This document shows, in pieces, positions 17,702 to 26,887 of a stretch of DNA of 64,000 nucleotides. The number at the start of each line of letters is the position of its first letter. Position 1 is the first letter of the stretch. Source of the DNA: Halorussus rarus (GTDB lineage: Archaea > Halobacteriota > Halobacteria > Halobacteriales > Haladaptataceae); NCBI RefSeq assembly GCF_003369835.1, contig NZ_QPMJ01000001.1:1111589-1175588 (forward strand). The letters are read 5' to 3'. A program made the position numbers and the translations under genes. The notes under the pieces are model-generated. The model did not search any database. It saw nothing but the letters and a program-made list of their open reading frames with translations, and was not told where the DNA came from.

Positions 17702-19111
17702 TTATAGCCGCGAATCGTCCGTACCGCCGTCATACCCCGTCCCAGTGCTTTTCTTCTTACTCATATCACCGAGACAGACTACTGGATTTGACAACGTAGA
17801 ACCCGTATTATTATCCACCTCATCTATCGTTCCTTCATAAATGACGTGGCTTTCAAGGTCGTCTTCAACAGCGATATAATTCTTGTCAATCGTTGCTGAA
17901 GTGGTTGTGGTGATGGTCCCGATGTAGACGTTTTCCGTGTTAAATTCACATTCTATTGGATAGTTCACGGTTACATCAAGGAGACGCATTTGACCGATGC
18001 GGATGTTTCCATTTCCGACAATATCTACCAACGTGCCTTTGTTCGTGCCGGTGAGGTCATTCCGATCATTATTTTCGTACCCAATCTGATTGACGTTCAA
18101 CATCCCACCACTCATCTTCAACTGCATCGCCTGTCCCATATCCCGTTCGAACTGAAGCGTTCCGATGTCCAAGTAAATCGCACCCCCATCAACATGGAAT
18201 CCGATAGACTGCGTGGTGTTAGCAATCGTTGCTTGGTCAAGCCGCATGTCAGTCATCCCTCCCGTGGTGAAGTGGAATGTCTTCCCCGTCCCACCCGTAC
18301 CGCCATAAATTGAGTGCCAATGCGACCCCCACGGGGCATCCGATGTTGTCTTCACCCCGGTTTGATAATACGAAAGCGTGATACGGCCGATATGCGATTT
18401 CGGCCCCGCGTCGTCATCCCAATGGATTGCGTTTGTCAACTCGTTCCCAGACTGGCCGGAGATATTCACGCCATCAATGAACGAATCCGACAGCCGATAT
18501 TGGGTTGACGAAGCAACCAGACCATCGCCGCCATGAGTGAACTCAATCTTGGTTTTTGCAGTCCCGTGGCCGAAAAGACGAACACGCTCGAAACTCACAT
18601 CTCCAGCTTCTTGGATAGTTGTCGGGGGGAGTAAGACAGTACCAGTAGATTGACTCCCACTCATCGCAATGTCACAGGCATCTTGTACTGGCGTTGTGGT
18701 GTCATTAGGATTGACTACCGTCCGCTCACCATCCGTTATAGCAACAAGTTTCCCATTCGAAAGTGCATGGCCGCCGCCTATTCCCCCGAAATCACCCACC
18801 GGACCATCCGAACCGATAGATAATTGGTCTGCATTGAATCTCTGAACGTGCTGCTCTGGGAGAGGTTTCGATGTTGTACCAGTCCCGCCGGCGACAATCC
18901 AACCAGATGCGCTGGAGTCCCAGCGCCACATAATGCGTTGATTTGTCGCGTAGTACAACTCGTCATCGTAGTCACCGGAGGACGGTCGATTAGCGATAGG
19001 GCCGCGTTCAATCGCTTGTTCGTCGACAGCATTGACGAGATCGCTGTGATCCCAGTTTGTATCGCCTTGTTCGTAGTCGTAGAGGTTAAGTCGGGGAGTC
19101 TTCTGTACCAT
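17702..19111 (-). CDS. Beta-helix / virus fibre-like protein
   Basis: A 469-residue protein rich in Gly, Thr, Asn and Asp without a signal peptide. The N-terminal 80 residues have a tail-fibre-like look, with GPIANRPSSGDYDDELYYAT and IMWRWDSSASGWIVAGG, a segment shape common in phage-type structural proteins. The middle runs through regular short strands (for example VRLFGHGTAKTKIEFTHGG, GMTDMRLDQATIANTTQS), typical of a right-handed beta-helix. The absence of a secretion signal and the fibre-like N-terminus suggest a provirus-derived or adhesin-like protein. A pectate-lyase-fold enzyme acting on glycan is the alternative. It stands alone behind its own TATA box. Confidence 0.55.
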   Translation of the reverse strand: MVQKTPRLNLYDYEQGDTNWDHSDLVNAVDEQAIERGPIANRPSSGDYDDELYYATNQRIMWRWDSSASGWIVAGGTGTTSKPLPEQHVQRFNADQLSIGSDGPVGDFGGIGGGHALSNGKLVAITDGERTVVNPNDTTTPVQDACDIAMSGSQSTGTVLLPPTTIQEAGDVSFERVRLFGHGTAKTKIEFTHGGDGLVASSTQYRLSDSFIDGVNISGQSGNELTNAIHWDDDAGPKSHIGRITLSYYQTGVKTTSDAPWGSHWHSIYGGTGGTGKTFHFTTGGMTDMRLDQATIANTTQSIGFHVDGGAIYLDIGTLQFERDMGQAMQLKMSGGMLNVNQIGYENNDRNDLTGTNKGTLVDIVGNGNIRIGQMRLLDVTVNYPIECEFNTENVYIGTITTTTSATIDKNYIAVEDDLESHVIYEGTIDEVDNNTGSTLSNPVVCLGDMSKKKSTGTGYDGGTDDSRL

Positions 19112-19132
19112 GAGATGGGTTTCTCTATCGGC

Positions 19133-19142
19133 CTTTATTAAA
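19133..19142 (-). promoter_or_regulatory. TATA box of the fibre-like gene
   Basis: On the minus strand TTTAATAAA lies about 25-30 bases upstream of the ATG at 19109-19111, fitting a leaderless transcript. Confidence 0.5.
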
Positions 19143-19391
19143 TTCTCCGCTATGCATTGATTGTAGGTGCAGATTGGATCACCTCCAATGCCACCGCTTT
19201 TACCGCTACTGTACTACAGTGGCTTATCGTCGCTATCACTACTTGAGCCATCGCAGAATCCGTCAATCTCTATCCGCAGTAAGTTGAGGTGGTGATATAT
19301 TTGCCATCCTTACCGCAATTCCCTCTCTTGGGCGTCTAACGGGGGTAGTCCACTATTTAGGGTCAATATTTGATTGACCTCTGATGAAATA

Positions 19392-20669
19392 TCAATTATT
19401 ATGTTCCCTATCTGACATTTCATTGTTCACCATATCTCTATCAGAGTTCGATTTATCCCAGCGAACCGAGTATCTTCCCAGAAGAAATTCAGCCCATGAT
19501 AGGAGAATCACGTATTCCATCAGTATAAGATACTTGACTAAGCTGACTCCTGTAGCCATGGAGACACTGGGGGAGGATTCAGTGGAAATGACCCGTGATT
19601 TAATGGTTTGAAGAGCCGAGGCGAGTCCGAGTGCACCAATGGTTGTTAAACCAAGATACCAACTGAAGGCTTGGTACGCTCTGACACTCAATAATATTGT
19701 GAGTGCTCCGCCAAGGCAAATAAAGAGAATTGGCGAAAGAAGTTGCAGCGTTTTCCGTGAAGGAAATATCAGGGCACGGTAGTAATCTGTCGGTGTTCCG
19801 AGGAACCGCCAGTGCCGCACTATCGCTTGCAGGACGCCGATTAATCGACGTTTGTTGACCTCCACCTGTTCGCTCGCTACATCAGGGTCAGGTTCGTAGA
19901 CGACTGCTTCTGGTTCATATCGGATTTCGTATCCCTCCTTCCGTATTTGAATCGACAAATCAAGATCCTCTGCAAGACTGGATGGGTTTGCAGTTGCGAT
20001 AGATTTCCGCCAAGCGCTTATCTCGCCCACGAACTGGGTCACGGAATCAAGACGGGATTCGCCCATTGATTTTATATGTTCGAGGTCGTGATAGACCTGA
20101 TTTGACGCAGTGAACTCGGCTGTCGTGGGAATGTTACCGTCACTACGTTTCAGGCGGCCAGCGACACCTCCAACGGCCGGATCGTTGAAGTGGGCACCTA
20201 TCATTTGAAGGACTTCGTCGTCGAACCATGTGTTCGCATCTGAAACGAGGACGATTTCACCGGTAGCCGCTTCGATCGCAGTATTGATTGCAGATGCTTT
20301 CCCTCGTCGCTCTGATTCTGTCAGTACGCGCATCTCGGGGTGCTTACCTTCGGTGATATGCTCCTTCAGTCGGGGAACCGTTCTATCTTTGGAGTTGGAA
20401 TCTACAAAGAGGACTTCATATGAGTGCTCTGGATAGGATAATTCCGAGATATTTGTCACTCGTTGTGCGACGACAGTTTCTTCGTTATAGGTGGGTACAA
20501 TGATCGTTATGAATGGTGTCGAAGTTAGGTCTTTGTTAGGAGACTCCGTTCTCAGTGCAGTAATTCCCATAAGAAGTGGATACCCGCCGAAATACCAAAG
20601 GAGGAGAAGGGTTGAAACTCCAGCGAAGAGAAGTGCGATGGACACTCGCGTCACATGGTCTGTGAACAT
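19392..20669 (-). CDS. Membrane GT2 glycosyltransferase (cellulose-synthase-like type)
   Basis: A 425-residue protein. One N-terminal membrane helix (about 8-28) is followed by a GT-A domain: ITIIVPTYNEETVVAQRV, VLFVDSNSKD, then VLVSDANTWFDDEV with the metal-binding D-x-N/D, then SSLAEDLDLSIQIRKEGY with the catalytic E-D. The helix VLQAIVRHWRF stands where processive GT2 enzymes have Q-x-x-R-W. Three or four membrane helices close the protein. It may be processive and partly export its product, but this cannot be proved from sequence. It lies downstream of a GT4 gene on the same strand, separated by 177 bases. Confidence 0.85.
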   Translation of the reverse strand: MFTDHVTRVSIALLFAGVSTLLLLWYFGGYPLLMGITALRTESPNKDLTSTPFITIIVPTYNEETVVAQRVTNISELSYPEHSYEVLFVDSNSKDRTVPRLKEHITEGKHPEMRVLTESERRGKASAINTAIEAATGEIVLVSDANTWFDDEVLQMIGAHFNDPAVGGVAGRLKRSDGNIPTTAEFTASNQVYHDLEHIKSMGESRLDSVTQFVGEISAWRKSIATANPSSLAEDLDLSIQIRKEGYEIRYEPEAVVYEPDPDVASEQVEVNKRRLIGVLQAIVRHWRFLGTPTDYYRALIFPSRKTLQLLSPILFICLGGALTILLSVRAYQAFSWYLGLTTIGALGLASALQTIKSRVISTESSPSVSMATGVSLVKYLILMEYVILLSWAEFLLGRYSVRWDKSNSDRDMVNNEMSDREHNN

Positions 20670-20846
20670 TGTATCCCTTACTCTATTCCACGAGGCTAAA
20701 AACCACCTCTAAAAATGTAAGCTATCTTGACGGCTATCGTGATATCAAAGTTCAGTTTATGTATGACAAGAACTACTGGACTCAGGCCGGTGAGCGGTAA
20801 TGTTGTTGCACCATGTTAGTTGATGTGATCCGTGGTTGGTCCTTCA

Positions 20847-22046
20847 TTATCGCTTCTGGGAGGATGGGAATTGATGTTCAACTTCGACTAACCGCTTGAG
20901 TAAGGTGTCATATCGACTCATGAGGGACTTCCAATCATACTGTTGACCGAGATCACACGCGTTCTCAGCAAGATAATCTTGGAGTTTAGGCGAATTAATA
21001 AGCATCTGGAGTGCAGTCACTATCTCTGCAGGATTATCCCGAACAATTGCGTGAACACCGTCTTCAATAGGAATCCCTTGAGTCCCAACAGTTGTCGTGA
21101 CGATTGGAAGACCCGCCGCAAGATAATCTAGCATTTTGAGCTTCGTTCCAGACCCCCGCGGTAACGGACAGAGTGCAATATCAGCTAAATATAATATATC
21201 CGATAGGTCGTTGACGTATCCTGGAGTGTATACGTTCTCAGGAGTGCTTCGTGGTGGGCGGCGACCCACGAGAAGGAATTCAACTTCGGGAAGCGCAGGA
21301 GCGAGATCTGTACTAATGATTTTGGCAGCACCCTGATTAGGATCATAGTCAAATGAACCGACGAAGACACAGACGGGCTTCGAGGTATCAATTCCGAGTT
21401 CCGCAATGAGAGACGCAGGATTATCTCCGCCTTGTATATGGCTTATATCAGTTCCATTCGGTATGATTTTTGATATGGTTGTTGTAGAGAGGCTAAACGC
21501 TTTTTGGTCATTTTCTGACATGAATACTACTGCGTCAGCATTGTCTATACCCTGCTGTTCATACTTTCGCATGTTCCTAACTGCCCGGTGGCGGACTGAG
21601 CGTGGGAATGATTTATCTTCAAGATACTGATCAAGATATCTATAATACGCATTGTGCTTATTATGAAGGACTGGTGCTGAGTGACCAGTTGCGATCTTCT
21701 TGGCGGCATCCATAAGTTGGGGTGATTCAGAGACAACAATATCAAACGACAGGTTTTGCCTTCTTATTGCAGCGACAATCCGATTTGTCATTATCGTCAC
21801 CAGTGGATGGTGGCGGAATAAGAAACCGCCGTACCAAAGGTCGTTTTGGAGGGTTTTCCAAGTCAATAGAGGTGAGTTCATCGGTAAAACATTGATATCC
21901 TCCGGTGGAACAACATCGCTGTCCCAAGGGGAGGCCAACCAAACCTTGCCGATTTGAGCAAGCTGTTTCGTAGTACGCCAGATCCGTGTTTCTTCCCCAC
22001 TTGTTGGTGGACACGGTTGGTTCTTACTGAGTTGAAGTATATTCAT
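20847..22046 (-). CDS. GT4-type glycosyltransferase
   Basis: A 399-residue GT-B protein. It starts MNILQLSKNQPCPPTSGEET, the usual first strand and glycine-poor loop of GT4 enzymes that recognise a lipid or sugar acceptor. The C-terminal half has VCVFVGSFDYDPNQGAAKII, VEFLLVGRRPP and ADIALCPLPRGSGTKLKMLD, with K-x-L-D-Y-L replacing the first glutamate position, then GLPIVTTTVGTQGI. Composition is intermediate in GC. Donor and acceptor are unknown. It is divergent from the glycosyltransferase at 22387. Confidence 0.85.
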   Translation of the reverse strand: MNILQLSKNQPCPPTSGEETRIWRTTKQLAQIGKVWLASPWDSDVVPPEDINVLPMNSPLLTWKTLQNDLWYGGFLFRHHPLVTIMTNRIVAAIRRQNLSFDIVVSESPQLMDAAKKIATGHSAPVLHNKHNAYYRYLDQYLEDKSFPRSVRHRAVRNMRKYEQQGIDNADAVVFMSENDQKAFSLSTTTISKIIPNGTDISHIQGGDNPASLIAELGIDTSKPVCVFVGSFDYDPNQGAAKIISTDLAPALPEVEFLLVGRRPPRSTPENVYTPGYVNDLSDILYLADIALCPLPRGSGTKLKMLDYLAAGLPIVTTTVGTQGIPIEDGVHAIVRDNPAEIVTALQMLINSPKLQDYLAENACDLGQQYDWKSLMSRYDTLLKRLVEVEHQFPSSQKR

Positions 22047-22386
22047 ATTTAATTCCCACTAAGAATTCCATTCTCGAAAGGTTGATTCTAGTTCTACTCT
22101 TGAAATGAAAGAGGGAAGGTCGGAACGATTCACTGCAAATCACCTTTCCTCATCCTAGAATGGGAGTTGTCTAGTCTTCCCATTTTCGCTATTACTCAAG
22201 AGCAGTATTCCAGTCTGGGCAATAAACCTAGGGCTATATCTCATCTAACAGATAGAAATAAGACTATCGGGGCGTCTTCCTTCTGCCACCAATCAGCAGA
22301 TATAGAGTATTCATCCACAAAAGAGCCACCCGGATATTAATATGCTCATCTATTAGTGTAGCGGTCTGCTAACTGCCGGGTGTGTT
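22047..22386. other. Divergent intergenic region between two glycosyltransferase genes
   Basis: About 340 AT-rich bases that must hold promoters for both directions. GATATTAATATGC at about 22331-22343 is a possible TATA element for the rightward gene. No small gene is seen. Confidence 0.45.
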
Positions 22387-23511
22387 ATGAGATCCCTTGC
22401 AGTAGTTCACCCCGATTTACAAATGCGAGGAGGAGCAGAAGGCGTCGCAATGAACGTCTTAGAAGTACTCCAAGACAAGTTCGATGTGACACTTCTTACC
22501 CTTACCCACCCTTCATTCAAGAAACTAAATACGTATTATAATACCTCTGTAGAATCCGAACTAATCACCGTCCAACAATTAGGGCCCCTAGTTCGGTTTT
22601 TACATGATCACTTTCATCCACGGTTGTATACACTCCGAATGTCTTTGTTTTCTAGGCGATTATGGCGACATTCGGGGAATTTTGACGCTGTCATTAGCAC
22701 ATATAATGAATTCCCCCTTGAAACCGATTCTGTTCAATATGTTCATATGCCTCAATTTGAACGCTTTATGTGTCGAGGTGAAAAGAAAGATTTTCTCGCA
22801 CAACATGATTTACTGTGCCGAAGACTCGCCCGTTTTTCTGCTGGTCGCGTTACGAGTAATACATTGTGTACTAATTCGAACTGGACCGCCTCAATTATCG
22901 AAAGAGCATATGACGTAAACCCAAGGATCATCTATCCCCCAGTAGATACAAAAGGATTTGTTAACCGATCCTGGGATACTCGTGAAAACGGTTTTATTAC
23001 CTTGGGTAGAATTAGCAGGGAAAAGAATGTATTGGAGATAATAGAAATTATTAGGGAAATACGTACAAAAGGACATGATGTACATCTTCATCTAGTGGGA
23101 CCGATTCCCGATACTAGCTACGCTATGTCTGTTCGTAAACAGGTTGCTCAGAATGACTTCGTTTTTCTAGAAGGGGCTCTCCCTCGGACTGAATTGGTTG
23201 ACTTCATTTGTCGGCATCGGTTTGGTCTACATGGTATGACTCAAGAGCACTATGGCATGGCCGTTGCTGAACTGGTTGCAGCCGGAACAATTCCGTTTGT
23301 ACCAAATGGCGGCGGTCAACGGGAGATCGTCAATAAGAACGAACTCCTATTATATGATACCCCTGATGAAGCTATAAGTAAAATTGACAATATCCTTTCG
23401 AACCCCGCTCAGTGCCAACGTGTAAGAGAAGAACTCGCTAAATCAGCCAACTATTTTAGTCCGGGTCAGTTTCAATCTGAATTCTTTTCTTTAGTAAATA
23501 ATTCAATTTAA
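22387..23511 (+). CDS. GT4-type glycosyltransferase (ALG11-like pattern)
   Basis: A 374-residue GT-B protein. It opens SLAVVHPDLQMRGGAEGVAM, with the G-G-A-E loop of GT4 enzymes. FDAVISTYNEFPLE and YVHMPQFERF in the acceptor half recall ALG11-like mannosyltransferases. The donor half has NGFITLGRISREKNVLEII and then GLHGMTQEHYGMAVAELVAA, which holds the E-x7-E motif. The very AT-rich codon use marks it as recently acquired relative to the core genes. It is flanked by genes on the other strand, so it is probably transcribed alone. Confidence 0.85.
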   Translation: MRSLAVVHPDLQMRGGAEGVAMNVLEVLQDKFDVTLLTLTHPSFKKLNTYYNTSVESELITVQQLGPLVRFLHDHFHPRLYTLRMSLFSRRLWRHSGNFDAVISTYNEFPLETDSVQYVHMPQFERFMCRGEKKDFLAQHDLLCRRLARFSAGRVTSNTLCTNSNWTASIIERAYDVNPRIIYPPVDTKGFVNRSWDTRENGFITLGRISREKNVLEIIEIIREIRTKGHDVHLHLVGPIPDTSYAMSVRKQVAQNDFVFLEGALPRTELVDFICRHRFGLHGMTQEHYGMAVAELVAAGTIPFVPNGGGQREIVNKNELLLYDTPDEAISKIDNILSNPAQCQRVREELAKSANYFSPGQFQSEFFSLVNNSI

Positions 23512-23535
23512 TAATTTATTATTTCCACCTCTAAA

Positions 23536-24312
23536 CTATACTTGTTGATCATTTATTGGTTCACATACCCACGGATATCCATAATCCTCAATCTTATAAT
23601 TGAAACTCTTTACTAATTTCTGTAATCCCTCAATTCCGTGATTTTCGGCGGTTTCATGGGGTTCTATGTAGAGCGTAGGACGATATTTTTCTATTGTCTG
23701 ACTAGCACCTTGTAGGACTTCCTTTTCGAATCCCTCTACATCCACCTTTAGATGATTCGGAGATGGTAAAGAATCTGACTCGATAATTCTATCTAACATA
23801 GTTACGTCAACGTCCTGAGTTCCAACTATATGGGAATTATCATATGTTGCGTTGAATTTATTGAATGATCCTCTACCTTGATGTGAGGACTGATAGAAAG
23901 TTAGAGTTGTTTCCTTATTTGCTAAACCAATATTATATGCAGTAACTAAATTGGTGTCATTAATGCCAATATTCTTTTGAAGTCTACAAAACATTTCAGG
24001 GTCTGGTTCAAAAGAGACCACCTCACGATCTGCTATGGCCGCTACTAATGTGTAGTTTCCAATATTTGCACCTACATCATATAGAACATCTCCAGGTGAT
24101 GAGCGAGAAAGAAACTCAGTTAACAATACTTCAGATGGTGATGGAGCAAGGCTATAAGTAAAATAAGAAATCCCATGTACCTGTTTCCGTAACCCTTTCA
24201 CTTCATGTTGATAATTGAGCGCCTCAATATTTCTAGCGGCTGTCAATATTTGATCAGGCAATTTAGCTAACCCCTCCCTCAAGTACGAACGTAGATGTGG
24301 CGAATTATTCAT
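23536..24312 (-). CDS. FkbM-family methyltransferase
   Basis: 258 residues from ATG 24310-24312; the frame is open 32 codons further but would overlap the upstream gene deeply. The S-adenosylmethionine fold shows as GDVLYDVGANIGNYTLVAA (about 74-92) and REVVSFEPDPEMF. LKVDVEGFEKEVLQGA is the other conserved FkbM block. FkbM proteins commonly O-methylate sugars or glycan-linked groups. The eight-base overlap with the polyprenyl-phosphate sugar synthase gene suggests the two are translated together, so methylation probably decorates the same glycan. Composition is more AT-rich than the upstream gene. Confidence 0.85.
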   Translation of the reverse strand: MNNSPHLRSYLREGLAKLPDQILTAARNIEALNYQHEVKGLRKQVHGISYFTYSLAPSPSEVLLTEFLSRSSPGDVLYDVGANIGNYTLVAAIADREVVSFEPDPEMFCRLQKNIGINDTNLVTAYNIGLANKETTLTFYQSSHQGRGSFNKFNATYDNSHIVGTQDVDVTMLDRIIESDSLPSPNHLKVDVEGFEKEVLQGASQTIEKYRPTLYIEPHETAENHGIEGLQKLVKSFNYKIEDYGYPWVCEPINDQQV

Positions 24313-25573
24313 AATTCCTAGATACCGGTATTGAACTCTGTTTGTTGAGGTCCCGACTCTCAACAAGGAGACTGAAGCAGAACGAACTAAAGATTGTCTG
24401 CACCCCAAGGATGATCAGCGTATACGCGATGAGACTTGGTACGACAAATGGTGTCGCCACGTTACCGGCTAGCCACTCAGCAGTCATGTATCCAGCCATA
24501 GCCGACCCAATTCCTAACAAGAATAGACCAAGGGTTGCACCATGCTCCAATTGGAATTCTTCTGCAATCCATGTCGTAACCCGATCACTTGGTGATTTAA
24601 TGGGATTTGCAGCAATTGAACTGACGACGGCTAAACTACCGACTTGCGTTCCGATGAGCAGGCAGAGGCTGGCAACAATCATCGTATGGACGCCAAACGA
24701 GATGCCGCCAAATTGGATCCCTAACAGGGAGACTATAGTAAGAAGTCCTCCTGCAAGTCCACAGAAGGTTGCGGGTCCGGTGAAGAGATAGCTGGGAGCG
24801 TTTTGGAGCATGAACTTCACGTGTCGCCACCCGTCACGGAAACTTTCGAGGGTGGCATCGCCCACCCTTTCGTGATAGGTGATAGGCACCTCGACAATCT
24901 CAAGGTCTTTCTCTGCCGCTTCCATTATCATTTCGCTTGCAAACTCCATACCCCCACTTTTGAGATCGAGTTTTTCTAGCGCATCACGACGAATGACACG
25001 GAAACCGCTGTGGGCATCAGTCACACCAGCATCATAAAATCTATTCAAGAACGTGGTAAGCAATGGATTGCCGACATACTGGTGTAAATTGGGCATTGCT
25101 CCTGGTTTTATCTCACCTGCGAAGCGACTCCCCAAGACGATGTCTGCCTCTTCGAGTACGAGCGGCGTCAGTAGTTTCGGGAGTTCCTCGAAGTCGTAGG
25201 TGGTGTCGGCATCACCGATAGCGACGTATTCCCCACGGATATGTTCGAATCCGTGCTTGTACGCGTTTCCGTAGCCCTCTTCGGGTGGCTTCACTACAGT
25301 TGCTCCGTATTCACGTGCAATCTCAGGGGTCTGATCGGTTGAGCTATCGCTAACAATGATCTGGATATCCATCCCGATTACGTCTTTAGCCCGGTGGATG
25401 CGCTCAAGACACTCTGCAATTCCGTCTTCCTCATTCATAGTTGGGAGAACAATACTCAGTGTTGGCGTAGCCCGTTCAACATCGGGATGGGACTGCCCTG
25501 TCGTCTCGGCATCAGTAGAAATGACTTCTGGTTCCTGTACCGTTGCTTCGTGCTGGTGGGATTCTGATGCCAT
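24305..25573 (-). CDS. Polyprenyl-phosphate sugar synthase-like GT2 (DPM1-like)
   Basis: A 422-residue protein. A 35-residue polar N-terminus precedes a GT-A domain: LSIVLPTMNEEDGIAECL, IQIIVSDSSTDQTPEIA, then GEYVAIGDADTTYDF with the D-x-D metal site, then AHSGFRVIRRDALEKL. Four C-terminal membrane helices follow. This is the layout of dolichyl-phosphate mannose/glucose synthases such as AglJ and AglD, which charge the lipid carrier on the cytoplasmic face. It is the second gene of a unit whose first member is a 52-residue zinc ribbon one base upstream and whose third is an FkbM methyltransferase. Confidence 0.85.
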   Translation of the reverse strand: MASESHQHEATVQEPEVISTDAETTGQSHPDVERATPTLSIVLPTMNEEDGIAECLERIHRAKDVIGMDIQIIVSDSSTDQTPEIAREYGATVVKPPEEGYGNAYKHGFEHIRGEYVAIGDADTTYDFEELPKLLTPLVLEEADIVLGSRFAGEIKPGAMPNLHQYVGNPLLTTFLNRFYDAGVTDAHSGFRVIRRDALEKLDLKSGGMEFASEMIMEAAEKDLEIVEVPITYHERVGDATLESFRDGWRHVKFMLQNAPSYLFTGPATFCGLAGGLLTIVSLLGIQFGGISFGVHTMIVASLCLLIGTQVGSLAVVSSIAANPIKSPSDRVTTWIAEEFQLEHGATLGLFLLGIGSAMAGYMTAEWLAGNVATPFVVPSLIAYTLIILGVQTIFSSFCFSLLVESRDLNKQSSIPVSRNYE

Positions 25574-25574
25574 G

Positions 25575-25733
25575 CTACTCAGTCACCTCCCTAGGCGATT
25601 TTCCTGAAATCATGGGTGAACCACAGCGGACGCAGACGTATTGTGATTCGACTGTCTCAACAGCGGGTGCGTTACAATCGATACACTTCACCGACGCTGC
25701 TCGGACTCGCTTCGGGAAGCGATCACTTCCCAT
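25575..25733 (-). CDS. 52-residue zinc-ribbon protein
   Basis: This small gene, from ATG 25731-25733 to TAG 25575, encodes 52 residues with two Cys-x-x-Cys knuckles: SVKCIDCNAPAVE and QYVCVRCGSPM, spaced 18 residues apart. That is a compact zinc ribbon. It ends one base before the ATG of the GT2 gene, so it is the first gene of that unit and translation is probably coupled. A polar, basic N-terminus (MGSDRFPKRVRAAS) could bind nucleic acid or partner protein. Such mini zinc ribbons are frequent in haloarchaea and mostly uncharacterised. A role as regulator or partner of the glycosyltransferase is inference. Confidence 0.7.
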   Translation of the reverse strand: MGSDRFPKRVRAASVKCIDCNAPAVETVESQYVCVRCGSPMISGKSPREVTE

Positions 25734-26007
25734 CGTAGAACCTCCGAACTAGTGGCTTTGAACTCAGCAACCCCGTTTTTATGGTCCGTGGCTTTTGTGA
25801 GTGAATCGATTGGCTACCTAGCAGCTGTCCCCCATCCATACTCGTCAGACCAACAATCAGTTAGATAGAGTCATCGCCTGAGGAGTTCCTCAAAAACTGG
25901 TTTTTCACTTAAAAGCGTTTCGAGTACATCAAGATCTTGGAAATAGACCTCATGTAAAAGATTGTGAAGAAAATGATTATCAGGAGTTTGCTTGTAATGA
26001 CCGGCAA

Positions 26008-26808
26008 ATGGGGGATGCACAACAGTCACCAACGAGTCTCTTTCAACTGGTGAATCAACGGTACTCCTTCCTAGCGGCGCTTGACGCACAGATCTTACAG
26101 AAGCGAGATCTCGTAACTGAACTTGACGTTTCCCGGTCAACCGTTGACCGTGCTATTCGAGAACTGGAAACTGCACAGTTAGTGAGGAACCATACATCCG
26201 GTTATCACGCTACACTCTATGGCCGTACCGTATTGGCTTGTTATGAGTCTGTTCTTGATACGATGTCACATATTCAGCGTGCAAAATCTCTCTTGGCGTT
26301 GTTACCGCCTGATGTAGCATTCGAATTTAGTATCTTAATTGATGCTGAAGTTCACACCACGTCACGTCCTGCTCCGCATACACCAACTACCCGAATAGCA
26401 GAACTCGTTGAGAACGCATCTCAACTGAAAGGCCTTGCGTATGCTCATACGTCACCTGAAGCGATGAGCCTCTTCGAAGAACAGATACTTGACGTTGGGA
26501 TGACAGCTGAGTTGGTATTCCAAAAAGAGATGTTCGTCGTCTTGGCGGATACCTATCCGGAAGCCGTCACAGATTTCACAGCCAGTAACAACTTCACTGG
26601 ATACATAGTTAGAGACTTGCCATATGGACTATTCATACTTTCATTAGAAGATCGAACTGTCGTATGCCTCATTATTTATGATCCAAATAAACAACTTCAG
26701 GGGATCATCGTCAATGATACGTCACAGGCTATCGCCTGGGGGAAAGACGTGTTTCAACAGCATCGGTCTGAAGCCGCCCCCCTTGATGGAGAAGAGTTCA
26801 ATATCTGA
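26008..26808 (+). CDS. Winged-helix transcriptional regulator (FilR1-type)
   Basis: A 266-residue protein. The N-terminal 75 residues form a winged helix, with KRDLVTELDVSRSTVDRAIR as turn and recognition helix, followed by the wing LVRNHTSGYHATLYGRTVL. The rest resembles the FilR1-type effector domain common in haloarchaeal regulators, with FEFSILIDAEVHTTSRPAPH and DRTVVCLIIYDP. Target genes are unknown. It is divergently placed from the zinc ribbon and polyprenyl-phosphate sugar synthase unit, with 274 bases between, so it may control that promoter. Confidence 0.8.
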   Translation: MGDAQQSPTSLFQLVNQRYSFLAALDAQILQKRDLVTELDVSRSTVDRAIRELETAQLVRNHTSGYHATLYGRTVLACYESVLDTMSHIQRAKSLLALLPPDVAFEFSILIDAEVHTTSRPAPHTPTTRIAELVENASQLKGLAYAHTSPEAMSLFEEQILDVGMTAELVFQKEMFVVLADTYPEAVTDFTASNNFTGYIVRDLPYGLFILSLEDRTVVCLIIYDPNKQLQGIIVNDTSQAIAWGKDVFQQHRSEAAPLDGEEFNI

Positions 26809-26887
26809 CCTAGAATCAGATTCCAATTGAGCCTATAGGACCGGTTAAAAACCCATTATAGCTGCCAAACGTCGGTGATTTTCGCCT

